Numbered from the stretch's first letter, positions 1 through 10,791 are shown. The stretch is 64,000 nucleotides of DNA from Methanobacteriota archaeon (GCA_016845345.1 JAERSV010000004.1:1-64000), one strand, 5' to 3'. A program made the numbers and translations. The notes: generated by a model not told the origin, from the sequence alone.

Positions 1-1194
1 TTGATTAGCAACGACTGAGAGTGGTTTTCTACGCCATTCAACTCCTTCGAGTTCACTAGCCATGGCTCGCCTTGTAATCACAGCAGATTCGGCGATGTCA
101 TCATTTTCCCAGCATAGTAACATGCCTCTTGATGTGCCTCCTAAAACATGCTCAGCCCTGCCAACTCTTTGCAGGAGCCGGTCTACAGCACGTGGTGACT
201 GAACTTGATGTACTTGTTTGATTGAGCCAACATCAATTCCTAATTCAAGACTTGAGGTGCAGACAAGTCCGTGCAGGTTTCCTTTTTGTAATTCTGATTC
301 CATTTCTTGCCGTGTTTCGGCCGCTAAAGAACCATGGTGAACCCCTATATTCAACCCGTCATCGAGTTTACTTATTCTTTGAGCAACTGTTTCAGCGGCG
401 TTTCTAGAGTTTACGAAAATTAAGCATGGAGCACTTTCCCTAACTTTTGATGCTAAGCAACGAAGAGCTGCAAGTCCTCTTGGCGAAACGTGGAGTTCTA
501 GTGATAGAGCACGGTCATCTGCGGTAGTTGGTTCGGTTACAACCTGTAGTTCAGCCGGCCGCGGGGCGGGGGCGTTGATTGGGGTGGTATTAGGTGAGAG
601 CCAACTAGCCATTTCATCAGGATTTCCAACGGTTGCAGACAATCCAATTCGTTGAACACGTCGGCCACACAATTCATCTATTCTCTCAAGAGCAATTGTC
701 AATTGTGCGCCTCTTTCAGATGCCGCTAAATCGTGAACCTCGTCAATCACAACTGCTTGAAGGTTGCTCATACCTTCTCGTAGTCGACTTCCAAATAACA
801 ATAATTGACAGGTTTCTGGAGTTGTGACAAGAAGGTGTGGAGGGTTACGGGATTGTTTTGTTCTTTGTGATTGGGTCGTATCTCCGTGGCGCACATCAGA
901 GCGCAATCCACAAGCCTGGGATAATGACTCAATTCTCCTATCAATATCTCTATTCAATGCACGAAGAGGGGTGATGTACAGGATACACATGGGTTGCCAT
1001 TTTTCGCTGATTGCTTTGGATAATAGTGGCATCACCGCGGCTTCGGTTTTACCGCTCCCTGTGGGAGCGATTAGTAAGTGGTCAGAACCATCAAGAATTG
1101 GTTTTTGTGACTCTGCTTGAATTGGTGTCGGACTCCAACCTCTATCATCAGCGAGTTGAGTGAGTGAATCTGCAAGTGCACTGAAATCAGACAC
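1..1194 (-). CDS. DEAD/DEAH-box ATP-dependent helicase, Lhr-like, C-terminus cut by window edge
   Basis: Manual reverse-strand translation gives ...LIAPTGSGKTEAAVMPLL (Walker A), VVIDEVHDLAAS (DEVH box), IGLSATVG and QRVGRAEH-type motif VI. GTG start at 1194 or TTG at 1197. Not in the ORF track because it is open at the window edge. Confidence 0.85.
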   Translation of the reverse strand, partial: MSDFSALADSLTQLADDRGWSPTPIQAESQKPILDGSDHLLIAPTGSGKTEAAVMPLLSKAISEKWQPMCILYITPLRALNRDIDRRIESLSQACGLRSDVRHGDTTQSQRTKQSRNPPHLLVTTPETCQLLLFGSRLREGMSNLQAVVIDEVHDLAASERGAQLTIALERIDELCGRRVQRIGLSATVGNPDEMASWLSPNTTPINAPAPRPAELQVVTEPTTADDRALSLELHVSPRGLAALRCLASKVRESAPCLIFVNSRNAAETVAQRISKLDDGLNIGVHHGSLAAETRQEMESELQKGNLHGLVCTSSLELGIDVGSIKQVHQVQSPRAVDRLLQRVGRAEHVLGGTSRGMLLCWENDDIAESAVITRRAMASELEGVEWRRKPLSVVANQ

Positions 1195-1253
1195 CAAATA
1201 TCCCACCCTCTCAAGAGAGGGGGAAAGCCTGAGTGTGAAAAGGGCGCCGGCTA

Positions 1254-4200
1254 TCAGTCGTCGTCATCTTCGTCATCATAATCGTCATCATAATCGTCGT
1301 CATAATCATCTTCATCATCAAACATGTGATCATCATCAAACAATTCAGAACGATTGGTAAGAGCTCCCTTCATGCTGACATATGCTACGATAGGTAGAAC
1401 AATCATAGCAATGATGATTCCAATTACAGCGAGTAGATTTTGGCGAGCACCTTCAACCCAACCCATACCAAATACGTAGTCTACTGAAATACCTACGCTA
1501 GCACTATTATCGGATTCGTCTACTTCGGTAATTTCATTTTCTGTATCAACGATTACTATGACTCTGTCAACACCTTTCTCAGCAACCCAAGTTGCAGAAA
1601 TAGGGATGGATTCATCAGCAATGCCATTCAGTTTTTGGGTCGCAAATGGTTCCTCAGAATCACCGGAATAGAATCCAACAACAAATCCAGAATTAGTTGT
1701 CCCACCGAGATTTGAAATCCATGCTGTAACCTCTACTTTGTCACCATTAGCAACAATTTCACGATCAGCTGAAATGCGCTCTATAGTCAGTTGTGCCCCA
1801 AGAGCACCGAATCGAATCCACTGTAATTCATGGTCACCATTTAGGTCAACAGGTTCCCTCACAGGGTCACTCTTTGAGTTCCCTTCGGTTGCTAATGGGT
1901 TACCAGCGGCGTCCCAGCCTTCAACCCAGAATCCAACTTCATAATCTTGAAGTGGTGGATTCATCCCGTCGCCAATCAAGTCAACAGTACCTGTCCAAGT
2001 GATTGCTTGGCCTTCCTGAAGCATTCCCAATAATGAGGAGCCTGAGGAGATTTGGCGTTGATTTTCATCACGCATTAACCAGTGTACCCACTGCGGGCTT
2101 CCAGATAAATCAGCATCTTCCCAACCAATGAACTCAACTGGAACCTCAGTAAGTGCAGTACTGTTTGCAATATCAATTACATCAATCGGTGTTAGCCTCT
2201 CAAGAACTCTCGGTGGCGCATGGTCGACCTTAACTTGAAGAGTAGTTGAAACAGTATCGCGAGTCATATCCTCACCCCTTCCAGGAATATTTCTAACTCC
2301 TGCAAGGAAGGTCCGCGTCTCGCTAGAAGCGAGTGTGGGAGCCGCCCCAAGAGGAACTTCCAAACTGAATCCTCCTTCATCAGTTAGGCTGCCATCCGAC
2401 CAATATTGAACACCATCAAAGACTTCGACTGTAATTCCAAGATTTTTCGGTGCAGGCACATCGCTACCTTCGTAGACAACACGTCCAGACCAACGCAAAC
2501 GATCGTTAGGCACAACCCTGCTACCGTCAAAGACTGGACCAACTCTTGGTTCCTGTACATCTTCTACCGAGTAAGTCCCAGCATCTAGAACCAAGTCATT
2601 CTCAATTCTGAATGTGTGCTCCGTGAAAATGATTTGGCGAGGCTCTGTACTTCCCAGTTGTGTGAATTCTAAGGCAATATCTGACAAATCAGCATCAGGC
2701 CAATCCCACGAAAATTCAAATGCAAATGTGACCATTACCCATGGCAAACCTGTTTCATTGGTAGTGACAATTCCGCCACATGAATCATCGAGTAAATTAT
2801 TACAAGCGGGTGATATTTCAAGGAAATCATCATCAGTCCAGAAAGTGGAATTAATTCCGCTGAATGATAATCGCTGTTGGTCTCTTTCGGGGTCTGGACC
2901 CTCAAAGTCAAAGATGATTGAAATATCAGTGAAGTCAATCAGACCATTTGCATCAACAAGCCCGAGTGTGAGGTATTGAGTAGTTCCAGCAAAGGCTCTT
3001 TCCCCATCCTCATGGCCTGCCCAGTGTAAACCAGTGAATACCGAATCCATGTCTTTCCTAGTTCTGTATGTTACCAAGTCATAGTCAAAACCCGGACCAT
3101 CTGAACGAAGTAATGCATTACCTGCAACATCAGTCCCAGTGACATAATATGAAACCCGTGCCATGTTTGGATTGTTTGAATCATCAATATATGCGAAGAA
3201 TAATTTGTCAATATCGTCAGTCATATTGGTCATTGTTTGGTTGACATATTCTGCAGCATCGGCGTTACCATTGCGGTTAGAGTCGTGCTCTGCCTCAATC
3301 CAGTAGTGTAGAGTCAATACTTCTGGAGCACCAATTGCATCCTGAATTCTTATACGCACTGGTTGATCTTCGTAACCAGCCTCATATCCATTGTCAACTG
3401 GAGTCGCTTCTATCAGTGTTGGACTGGTTGCATCAACTCGTATGGTTCTCTGCCATGTGTGGTTAGTTGCTAAGACCTTGAGAGAGTCTCTAGGATTGTC
3501 GACCACTACCTCGTAGAATACTCCATCAGGGCGATTGATTGTATCCACAGGGACTGGAATAAAGAATTCTCCATATTGATTGGAGCGATCTTTTGCCTGT
3601 ACGAAATCGCCCTCTGGAGTTCGCTTGATAATTGCGACATCAAAGGTAGAGTCCAGAGGTGCATCTTGAGTTCCATCGTACCAAATTGCTCCTTGGAAGT
3701 AGAGAGTTTCACCGGCTTTAATCCACTGATATTCGGGGACATCATCATGATGAACAGCACCATCATTGTCTCTTACCGCCATCCATCCAAGTCCATAGGA
3801 TTGGTTTACACGGATTCCTGGAGCATTACTTGCTCTTGATGAAAGTGACATTGGGGAGAGGCCTTGGTCATCTGTACAACTGACTCTGAATCCAACATTG
3901 TCCTGCTCAATGAAATTAGAAGTGACGCGGAAAGCCCAATGAATCTCTAAAATTCCATTACTGTTATTGGTCCAAGTTGCGGAAGCATCTGGAATTATCC
4001 AATCCTCTGGGTCATCATCGACAAGTGTGCCATCACTATTCCAAGTCAGAGCGGGGGTTTCACTAGCAGGGTATGCTAAAAAGTCAAGAGTTGCCGTTGA
4101 AATCCCGCCAGCATCTTCACCAATTACATGTCTAGTCACAACTTCGTAGGTGTCAATTGTTTCATGTAACACCATACTTTCATCCCAATTAATGTCAAGA

Positions 4201-6323
4201 TTGACAGTTTGCATGACGTAAGTGATTGAAAATGAATTAATCACAATTTTCCCTGATGAGGATGAGAGGACTTGGATAGGAATTAATTCCGTTCCAGAAC
4301 CAGTGTCAGGGATTGCAGCATTTAGTGCGTTAACAATCGAACTTCCAGAAGTGCCACTGGCAGTTACCGTTGAAAGTAGAGCGTTTGCATAGGTCCATTC
4401 AGCACTGCCATCACTACCAATGTCTAACTTCACGTTTTGTGGGGCATTAGAGTACAGAGCGACCTGGAAGTCATCTACAACGGGGCTGTATGCATTTCCT
4501 CCTCCAGAGAAAAAGTTGAAGCAGAGGGAAAGATAATTCAAACCTGTTGGGAAATTAACTGTTTGACCTTGGCTTGCCAAAGTTGTAGAAGTACCTGATG
4601 TGCAACTGCTTGATGTTGTCCACTTGATTGATAATGAACTTCCACCTAGTTCAGTTGAGTTCCACCATACTTGAGCGGCAACAGGGCCACCTGACCCTCC
4701 AAAATAGGGAGTCCTCATCCACATTAATCCCGATGATGCGTAAGAACCAGTATAACCAAGGTTAACAGTGTCAATGAGGGCAGAAACACTACTGTTCGTA
4801 CTGTTGAGATACGCTCGCCATCCTAATTGGGACCCCGAATTTGCAAATGTCACTTTTGTTCCAATTTGTGCTTGTTTCCAAGTGACACCACCATCATTTG
4901 TTACTTCATATTCAACTGATGTACCTGTGGGCTTCCAAGAAATAGCTGCGGTTAGCGTAAGGTCAGGTGTTGTTCTCGTTGCAGTAATTGCTGTTGAGGT
5001 AATTATTCCAGAAGTAGTAGCGGGTGTACCCATTGAATTAACAGTTGATCTACCATTGGTGAAGATTTTGTGTGCACTTGCACTTGGACACTGGGTATTG
5101 TAATAACAACTCCAAGCAAGAGTTCCAAAGCCTGTTGCTTCAAGCCCAAAGTGGGCGTGGTTCGGGAATAAAATATCTCCTTGGTGTTCAGGCCATGCCC
5201 CTCCTCGAAGGAAGATAGAGTGGTAGTTTTTAGCCTTGCAATTATTGTTACTTGAGTAAGTACAGTATACATTCACTGTCACTCGGTCACCTGCAACATC
5301 AAGTCCTGCTGGTTGGCCTTGACCACTTGGAATCATCATTAACAATTGAGTTGAAAGCGCCTGAACCGGGCTGGAACGGTTGACATTCCACAAGTAGTAA
5401 TTGTAATTCCCGCTTACATAGCGGGTTGCTACGACATACATTTCATTGTCAACGGGGTCAAAAGCGACTCCTCCAATGTTGTAAGATGAGGCATACCATG
5501 CTTGATTACAAGACCATGAAGTGCCTGCAGAATTAACTGTCCACTTAGCGATGTAATTGTAATTCCAACTCGTTGTCCAAATCGTACCGTTACCATCGCT
5601 AGTAATGTCTGAAACATAAGCCATTGATGAGGTTGTACAGCTGTTAAATGAAAGGGAGACAGTACCAATTAGAGAACCAGTGCTGGTGTTGTAACTCCTA
5701 ATTGATGGGGCTTGATACAGGCTAGTAGTAGACCACTGTGCGACAAAAGTTTTGCTTCCTTGGTAAGCCACAGGACCAGCATAATTCCATGAGCCTCCAG
5801 AATAAGCCGAATAACCCTGTGTGGTTGCACCAACTAAATCAGAATCAGCAAAGCCAATTGCTCCACCAGTTGTATTGTGGATTGCGTTTGGTGCACTAGA
5901 AATATCATTTGTTCTAGTTAAATCCCAACTCGCTTCACTTTGCATTTCTCTAAGGGTTGTTTGATCGTTGCCTACATCAATAGTAGTTCGATAATCATAA
6001 GAGAAGTATGGGACGTTCATTTGTCCATCTGTCGTTGAGGGGCCGCCAAAGTCTGTATTGGTGCTTGCATTAGCCCAAGTGGTTGTTGAAGGTTCACCTG
6101 ATATTGAGAAACTTGCTGCCGTTACTTCGGCGCCATAAGGCATGTTCACTCCTGCGGTTCCACCATTTCCTTGACCGGCAAAGGTGTGGGAAAAACTGGT
6201 AGTGCCATCAGCGAATTGGGTTTCAGTAGTTGCGGCGATTGCAAATGACAACGTTGTGGAAAGAAGCATCAATCCGGCTAAGAAAAACGAGGTCATTTTG
6301 ATTTGATTTCTGTATCTAAACAT
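1254..6323 (-). CDS. Very large secreted/surface protein (1689 aa): signal peptide, beta-rich repeats, CARDB-like domain near the C-terminus, one C-terminal TM helix and a poly-Asp/Glu/Tyr tail
   Basis: Long ORF. N-terminal hydrophobic signal (FFLAGLMLLSTTLSFAIAA), GDKVEVTAWISNLGGTTNSGFVVGFYSGDSE...NEITEVDESDNSA (CARDB-like), TM LLAVIGIIIAMIVLPIVAYVSM, tail DDEDDYDDDYDDDYDDEDDDD. Confidence 0.85.
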   Translation of the reverse strand: MFRYRNQIKMTSFFLAGLMLLSTTLSFAIAATTETQFADGTTSFSHTFAGQGNGGTAGVNMPYGAEVTAASFSISGEPSTTTWANASTNTDFGGPSTTDGQMNVPYFSYDYRTTIDVGNDQTTLREMQSEASWDLTRTNDISSAPNAIHNTTGGAIGFADSDLVGATTQGYSAYSGGSWNYAGPVAYQGSKTFVAQWSTTSLYQAPSIRSYNTSTGSLIGTVSLSFNSCTTSSMAYVSDITSDGNGTIWTTSWNYNYIAKWTVNSAGTSWSCNQAWYASSYNIGGVAFDPVDNEMYVVATRYVSGNYNYYLWNVNRSSPVQALSTQLLMMIPSGQGQPAGLDVAGDRVTVNVYCTYSSNNNCKAKNYHSIFLRGGAWPEHQGDILFPNHAHFGLEATGFGTLAWSCYYNTQCPSASAHKIFTNGRSTVNSMGTPATTSGIITSTAITATRTTPDLTLTAAISWKPTGTSVEYEVTNDGGVTWKQAQIGTKVTFANSGSQLGWRAYLNSTNSSVSALIDTVNLGYTGSYASSGLMWMRTPYFGGSGGPVAAQVWWNSTELGGSSLSIKWTTSSSCTSGTSTTLASQGQTVNFPTGLNYLSLCFNFFSGGGNAYSPVVDDFQVALYSNAPQNVKLDIGSDGSAEWTYANALLSTVTASGTSGSSIVNALNAAIPDTGSGTELIPIQVLSSSSGKIVINSFSITYVMQTVNLDINWDESMVLHETIDTYEVVTRHVIGEDAGGISTATLDFLAYPASETPALTWNSDGTLVDDDPEDWIIPDASATWTNNSNGILEIHWAFRVTSNFIEQDNVGFRVSCTDDQGLSPMSLSSRASNAPGIRVNQSYGLGWMAVRDNDGAVHHDDVPEYQWIKAGETLYFQGAIWYDGTQDAPLDSTFDVAIIKRTPEGDFVQAKDRSNQYGEFFIPVPVDTINRPDGVFYEVVVDNPRDSLKVLATNHTWQRTIRVDATSPTLIEATPVDNGYEAGYEDQPVRIRIQDAIGAPEVLTLHYWIEAEHDSNRNGNADAAEYVNQTMTNMTDDIDKLFFAYIDDSNNPNMARVSYYVTGTDVAGNALLRSDGPGFDYDLVTYRTRKDMDSVFTGLHWAGHEDGERAFAGTTQYLTLGLVDANGLIDFTDISIIFDFEGPDPERDQQRLSFSGINSTFWTDDDFLEISPACNNLLDDSCGGIVTTNETGLPWVMVTFAFEFSWDWPDADLSDIALEFTQLGSTEPRQIIFTEHTFRIENDLVLDAGTYSVEDVQEPRVGPVFDGSRVVPNDRLRWSGRVVYEGSDVPAPKNLGITVEVFDGVQYWSDGSLTDEGGFSLEVPLGAAPTLASSETRTFLAGVRNIPGRGEDMTRDTVSTTLQVKVDHAPPRVLERLTPIDVIDIANSTALTEVPVEFIGWEDADLSGSPQWVHWLMRDENQRQISSGSSLLGMLQEGQAITWTGTVDLIGDGMNPPLQDYEVGFWVEGWDAAGNPLATEGNSKSDPVREPVDLNGDHELQWIRFGALGAQLTIERISADREIVANGDKVEVTAWISNLGGTTNSGFVVGFYSGDSEEPFATQKLNGIADESIPISATWVAEKGVDRVIVIVDTENEITEVDESDNSASVGISVDYVFGMGWVEGARQNLLAVIGIIIAMIVLPIVAYVSMKGALTNRSELFDDDHMFDDEDDYDDDYDDDYDDEDDDD

Positions 6324-6438
6324 AGGCGGTCCCTTAGGGGACCGTTAGGGATACCATTTCAATCCTTTGCACTTAAAACTGTAACCCGATAAACCGAAAC
6401 TGTATCAGTCAAGAGGCTTTCGAGCAGATGGGATTGAG

Positions 6439-7281
6439 ATGGCGGCAGGCAAAAAGCGGAAAAAATCAAAGCGAGGTTTGAAGGCATATTTTGAAGAATT
6501 TTGGGAGAATCAAAGAGACCGCCATTTGGTAATTTTGGGGATGCTGACTGTTCTCACTTTTGCCATGATTTTATGGGCGATTGCTTTCTTCTCAATGTTT
6601 TCTTCAAACGCACAACAGGAAGCCAATAGTTGGGCAGATTTAACTGCTGTAACATGGGTTGGAGTCCTACTTGCTTTCGTTCTTTTATTGTTCGTAATTC
6701 CCGAGTTTTTCCATTATCTTGGAGTGCGCAATTCTCTAGTTGATATGCTTGAGACAGACTCGCGGGCTGAGATGCAGAAAAACAAGAAAGAATTGGATGA
6801 AGGAGCGCAATTACTCGCTGGCGCGTGGCCAGCAAAAATTGCGGCAAAGAGAGTGGAGTTAGGATTACGCCGAGATATGCCAGAAGGCATGTCGTTATCA
6901 GACACCGGAGGTGACTCATTACTTAGCACATGGTTGAATACAAAATATTCCCGATTAGCCCAGAGGTTCCCAGAATCTGATCTGCTCAAAGACGCTGGAA
7001 TAAATAAATTAATAATTTTCAGTTCTCTTACTGGATTAGTCTTATTTGTATACAATGCACTGATAGGTTTAGCCAGAGAAACGGTAACTAGTCCGCGTAA
7101 TATGACAGTTGATTTCACCTCAATAATGAATGGTGGCGAATACAATGCAACATGGGCTCCACACTTTGATTTGGTTGGTGTATTGATGATTGCAATTTTT
7201 GCGGCTATTCTTTTCATGACTGGCCCAGCATTTACTGACGAGGATGAATCAGAGAGTGACTCAATTCAAGAAGAAGAATGA
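6439..7281 (+). CDS. Multi-TM membrane protein of unknown function
   Basis: 280 aa ORF with several hydrophobic segments, a basic N-terminus and an acidic C-terminus. Confidence 0.75.
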   Translation: MAAGKKRKKSKRGLKAYFEEFWENQRDRHLVILGMLTVLTFAMILWAIAFFSMFSSNAQQEANSWADLTAVTWVGVLLAFVLLLFVIPEFFHYLGVRNSLVDMLETDSRAEMQKNKKELDEGAQLLAGAWPAKIAAKRVELGLRRDMPEGMSLSDTGGDSLLSTWLNTKYSRLAQRFPESDLLKDAGINKLIIFSSLTGLVLFVYNALIGLARETVTSPRNMTVDFTSIMNGGEYNATWAPHFDLVGVLMIAIFAAILFMTGPAFTDEDESESDSIQEEE

Positions 7282-7293
7282 ACGAGGTGGTAA

Positions 7294-8238
7294 TTGATGG
7301 CCACACCCTTCGGCTGGATTCGCGAAGCATTACTTGCCATAGGATTAATTTCGCTACTCGTAATTGGTCTGTGGGCTACTACTGGCTCCATACCACCAAT
7401 GGTAGTAGTTGAGTCATCATCAATGATGCATGATAGTGAAGGAGAAGTTGGGGCGATTGACCCCGGTGACCTAGTTCTCGTAATGTCAACGTCGCGCCGA
7501 ACTAAGATTGTCAGTATGGCAGAAGCGATGCAGGAAGGTGGTGAATGGGAAGGATGGGAGTCTCACGGCAAACCTGGAGATGTCATCATCTACAAGAAAA
7601 ATGGTGGTATTGATACTCCCGTAATCCACCGTGTAATCCTTGAAGCAGTGGCTAACGATACTGTCACCCCAACTGACCGTTCACGTCAACTTTGCTCACA
7701 AGGCAGTAGTTGGGACCCGATTTCGATTGATGCCGACGGGCAGGCAGGAACGTGTGTTCTCACGTGGGATGCACCTGGAACTACTGTGTTGAATCAAGCC
7801 TCAATAAACTGGTCTTTTGACAATGTTGAATGCCCTTCTAACCCACATGGATTGATGGTTCAGGAGTGGGACCCGGGCCACGCGGGGTACCTTACTTTAG
7901 GTGATAATAATCGGTGTGATGTTGACCAAGGGTCAGAGGCATATCCTCTTGCTGGAGGTCTTACAGATGAGAAGGGTGATCGAGTTACTGCAGTACGTTC
8001 AGACTGGGTTGTTGGAGTAGCAGGTGCTGAACTTCCATGGCTTGGTTCAATCAAATTAGCAGCCTCATCAAATGCGGCACAAGTCACAGGTCATACTTGG
8101 AGAATGTTGGGTGCTACCGCAGTTATCCTTTTACTGGGAACATTTGTTGTTGAACAGGCAACTGAAAAATTGTTGATTGGCTCTCCAGAAATCAATCAGG
8201 CAAATAAAGAAGAGGAAAATAATTCCGAAGAAGAATAA
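7294..8238 (+). CDS. Signal peptidase I-like (S26 family) membrane protein
   Basis: VVVESSSMMHDSE, IDPGDLVLVMS, GKPGDVIIYKKNG...VIHRVI, GYLTLGDNNRCDVDQG. These match the S26 box order. TTG or ATG (7297) start. Confidence 0.75.
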   Translation: MMATPFGWIREALLAIGLISLLVIGLWATTGSIPPMVVVESSSMMHDSEGEVGAIDPGDLVLVMSTSRRTKIVSMAEAMQEGGEWEGWESHGKPGDVIIYKKNGGIDTPVIHRVILEAVANDTVTPTDRSRQLCSQGSSWDPISIDADGQAGTCVLTWDAPGTTVLNQASINWSFDNVECPSNPHGLMVQEWDPGHAGYLTLGDNNRCDVDQGSEAYPLAGGLTDEKGDRVTAVRSDWVVGVAGAELPWLGSIKLAASSNAAQVTGHTWRMLGATAVILLLGTFVVEQATEKLLIGSPEINQANKEEENNSEEE

Positions 8239-8247
8239 GCCAATGCC

Positions 8248-9792
8248 TTAGATAATCATTGGTATAACGATGATTAGAACTAACATCCCTATCAGAATTA
8301 GGCTTGACATATTAGAAATTTTGTTGGCTGCATTCTGCACACTTATTGGGTGAGAATTAGATGAAAACTTAGCGAAGAAAGCGAAGTAGTCATGTAAGCG
8401 GTCTCGAAGCAGATGGCCTCCATCAAAAGGAAGAATTGGGATTAGATTAGCGAAGCCAAGTAATACATTCATCCAAGTTATCCAAAATAACAGATGAAGC
8501 AAAATCATCGTTCCTTCAAATCCTAGGAACGTATCACTAGTGAGTAGTTGTAATTCTTGTTGGTGCATAATTTCACCTTTGTTCTCAATTGGATTAAAGA
8601 TGAGTGAAAACGGTTGAACTGCTAAACCTACAACCAATGGAAGAGGCTCTTTTGGAGCACTTGATGAAAGAGGCCCGGCGAGGCTATTTGCCCCTGCATC
8701 ATTTGAGGCTAAGCCCATGACACCAAGAAAGGCATCTCCTTCTTCTATTCCATATGCTGCAAGAATCTGAGGGTCTGTGCCCAAATCAAGTTGGTATTGA
8801 TATTGGTCAGCAAGTGTTAGGTTGATTTCACGTTGCTGCCGCTCACCTTCACTATCCGCAATAGTGAGAACGGTGAGCGTGATGTTATCACCGGCTCGAT
8901 GGGAGTCAAGGAACGCGGTGAAATCATCTCTGTTAGTTATTTCAGAACCATTTGCATGCGTAATCACTTCCCACGGTTGAAGGCCTGCTTCGGAGGCAGG
9001 CTGTTGGTCAATTATTCCTTCAGCATGCACCCCATTGATTGCTGGGCCAAGGGTGTTGGCAACTAATGCCATAGCGATAAAAAATATGAATCCGCCGTAG
9101 ATATTTATGGCTGGTCCAGCAGCAAAAACACGTTGGCGTTCCCTTCTAGGTGCTCGCAATATTTCTCTGCCTTCTGGCTCTGCAAAAGCACCTATTGGAA
9201 TCAAGCCGAGAATAAGTAATCCAAAACTTCGAACTCTCATCCCGTGTGCGCGGGTTAAAATTCCATGCCCATATTCATGAATGACTAAGGCAACTATTAG
9301 ACCGATAAGACCCCAAACTAGAGGGATTGTTGGTGACACACCGGGAATCAAAATTATTTCAGATGGTGAGGCCGATTCAATTTCAGTTGGATTCATAATT
9401 GTACCAATGAATGCAAGAACAAAGAAAACGAGGACAAATGCACTGATGAATCGACAAGTCCACAAACCTATTTCTCCAAAAATTCTCCATGCTTTTCTCG
9501 GTTTTGAAATTGCATCCAAAACCTTCTGACCCCGATTTGTACGAACCATCAGAATGATTCCTAGCACTCTCGTAGCATCCCATTGGTCAAGAATTCCTTG
9601 GGCTTCAAGTCGCTTGAGTAGTATGTACCATACTACAATTCCGAGAACTGACCAATGGATTTGGATTGCAATTATGCTGGCTATCGCAATGTAGGTGAGT
9701 TCGCGAGAGCGAGATGTCCCCTCCTCACTTGGCACAGGGGTTGCTCTGCTCTGTCCTCTTTGAACCTGCGCGTTAAGTGAAATGCATAGCAC
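8248..9792 (-). CDS. M50 site-2-protease-like membrane zinc metalloprotease with PDZ domain
   Basis: VALVIHEYGHGILTRAHGMRV (HExxH), LIPILPFDGGHLLRD (second metal motif), PDZ-like GIIDQQPASEAGLQPWEVITHANGSEI. Confidence 0.85.
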   Translation of the reverse strand: MLCISLNAQVQRGQSRATPVPSEEGTSRSRELTYIAIASIIAIQIHWSVLGIVVWYILLKRLEAQGILDQWDATRVLGIILMVRTNRGQKVLDAISKPRKAWRIFGEIGLWTCRFISAFVLVFFVLAFIGTIMNPTEIESASPSEIILIPGVSPTIPLVWGLIGLIVALVIHEYGHGILTRAHGMRVRSFGLLILGLIPIGAFAEPEGREILRAPRRERQRVFAAGPAINIYGGFIFFIAMALVANTLGPAINGVHAEGIIDQQPASEAGLQPWEVITHANGSEITNRDDFTAFLDSHRAGDNITLTVLTIADSEGERQQREINLTLADQYQYQLDLGTDPQILAAYGIEEGDAFLGVMGLASNDAGANSLAGPLSSSAPKEPLPLVVGLAVQPFSLIFNPIENKGEIMHQQELQLLTSDTFLGFEGTMILLHLLFWITWMNVLLGFANLIPILPFDGGHLLRDRLHDYFAFFAKFSSNSHPISVQNAANKISNMSSLILIGMLVLIIVIPMII

Positions 9793-9821
9793 TCATAGGT
9801 GAGCACTGCTTGAGAAGGGTG

Positions 9822-10010
9822 ATGACTGAACGGGAAACAGATCTGTCTGAGGCCCATAGTGTTGAGCGTAGACTATCCGATTTGAAGCGTGAAGTTGAAG
9901 CAATCAAGCGCTTGATAACACAAGCATCATTGAAGCGCTTGACCTCTGAAATTGAGCGTCAGGAATCATCAATAGACGAGGTAAAAGCAGAACTTCATTG
10001 TAAGATATGA
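9822..10010 (+). CDS. Small coiled-coil protein
   Basis: Short ORF, heptad-rich helix (ERRLSDLKREVEAIKRLITQ...EIERQESSIDEVKAE). ATG at 9822 preferred over 9777. Confidence 0.45.
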   Translation: MTERETDLSEAHSVERRLSDLKREVEAIKRLITQASLKRLTSEIERQESSIDEVKAELHCKI

Positions 10011-10024
10011 TGTAATTTGGAAAT

Positions 10025-10687
10025 TCATAGTCTGAATTTCTTAACCCATTCCTCGGGCTCTTGTTGTTTGAGAACTGCTTCCTCAGCCTCTTCGATTTTC
10101 AACGCTTCTGCCTTTTCGGACCAAGCATTTGCTTTGGAGCGTAGAGTTTCGGCAGTTTGTGTATAACTATCAGAATCACGGCAGAGTAATGATAGAAATT
10201 TGTGCAGTGGTAATCCTGCATCCCAGTCCAAGTGAGGTGTGCCATTTCTTGTCAAAGGTAGTGATGGTAGGCGTCTTGAAAGAACCGAAACAGAACCAGT
10301 CAAGTTTGAGGTTTCAACCTTGAAGACACGCCACGAATCTCCGCGCACTCCTTTCAGTCTCATAGCGTATAATGGCATCAGGCCACAACGCTCCCCCTCT
10401 TTTTGTAAATCGAGGTACTGCTCCATTGTTCTGCCTGAGAGATATACCTTTTTTTCCTTAGTTGCTTTCACTTCTATTGGAAATGAAATATCCCCGCGTA
10501 CCGCTAATAAATCACCTGCGCCAGCAACTCCACTTCCGGCTGCCCTGACTACTAAAAATGGTCTTCTGATGACTTGCATTGCTCGGGCTTTCTCAGCGGC
10601 GTTACAACTTCTAGTAACAGCCCTAACTCCATCAGGTGAACCGATCAGAACTGCGCGCAGTTCCCGCTCATAATGAGAAGCCATCAC
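10025..10687 (-). CDS. Holliday junction resolvase Hjc-like nuclease
   Basis: YERELRAVL...RAAGSGVAGAGDLLAVRGDISFPIEVKATKEKKVYLS follows the E...D...ExK nuclease pattern of archaeal Hjc. Confidence 0.7.
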   Translation of the reverse strand: MMASHYERELRAVLIGSPDGVRAVTRSCNAAEKARAMQVIRRPFLVVRAAGSGVAGAGDLLAVRGDISFPIEVKATKEKKVYLSGRTMEQYLDLQKEGERCGLMPLYAMRLKGVRGDSWRVFKVETSNLTGSVSVLSRRLPSLPLTRNGTPHLDWDAGLPLHKFLSLLCRDSDSYTQTAETLRSKANAWSEKAEALKIEEAEEAVLKQQEPEEWVKKFRL

Positions 10688-10791
10688 TCAGCACGCTCAT
10701 CCATTCATTCAAGACCATGCCGGCGAGATTGATGTATCGCGCGCCGATTCTCAAAGAAATTGGCTAAATCCGGTGACATTCACCGGAACCA

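Noticed and set aside
1254-1330. Repetitive TCATCATAATCGTC sequence as a possible CRISPR or satellite
   Set aside because: It is a codon-level repeat encoding the Asp/Glu/Tyr tail of the surface protein, with no spacers.
222-1360. Plus-strand ORFs listed at 222-407, 633-827, 824-1120 and 1160-1360
   Set aside because: Antisense to the helicase (and to the tail of the surface protein). Their sequences are low-complexity or basic shadows of a well-supported minus-strand coding frame.
6554-7217. Minus-strand ORFs of 121 and 167 aa opposite the 6439-7281 gene
   Set aside because: Shadow ORFs; the plus frame has coherent TM architecture and the minus frames show no domain signal.
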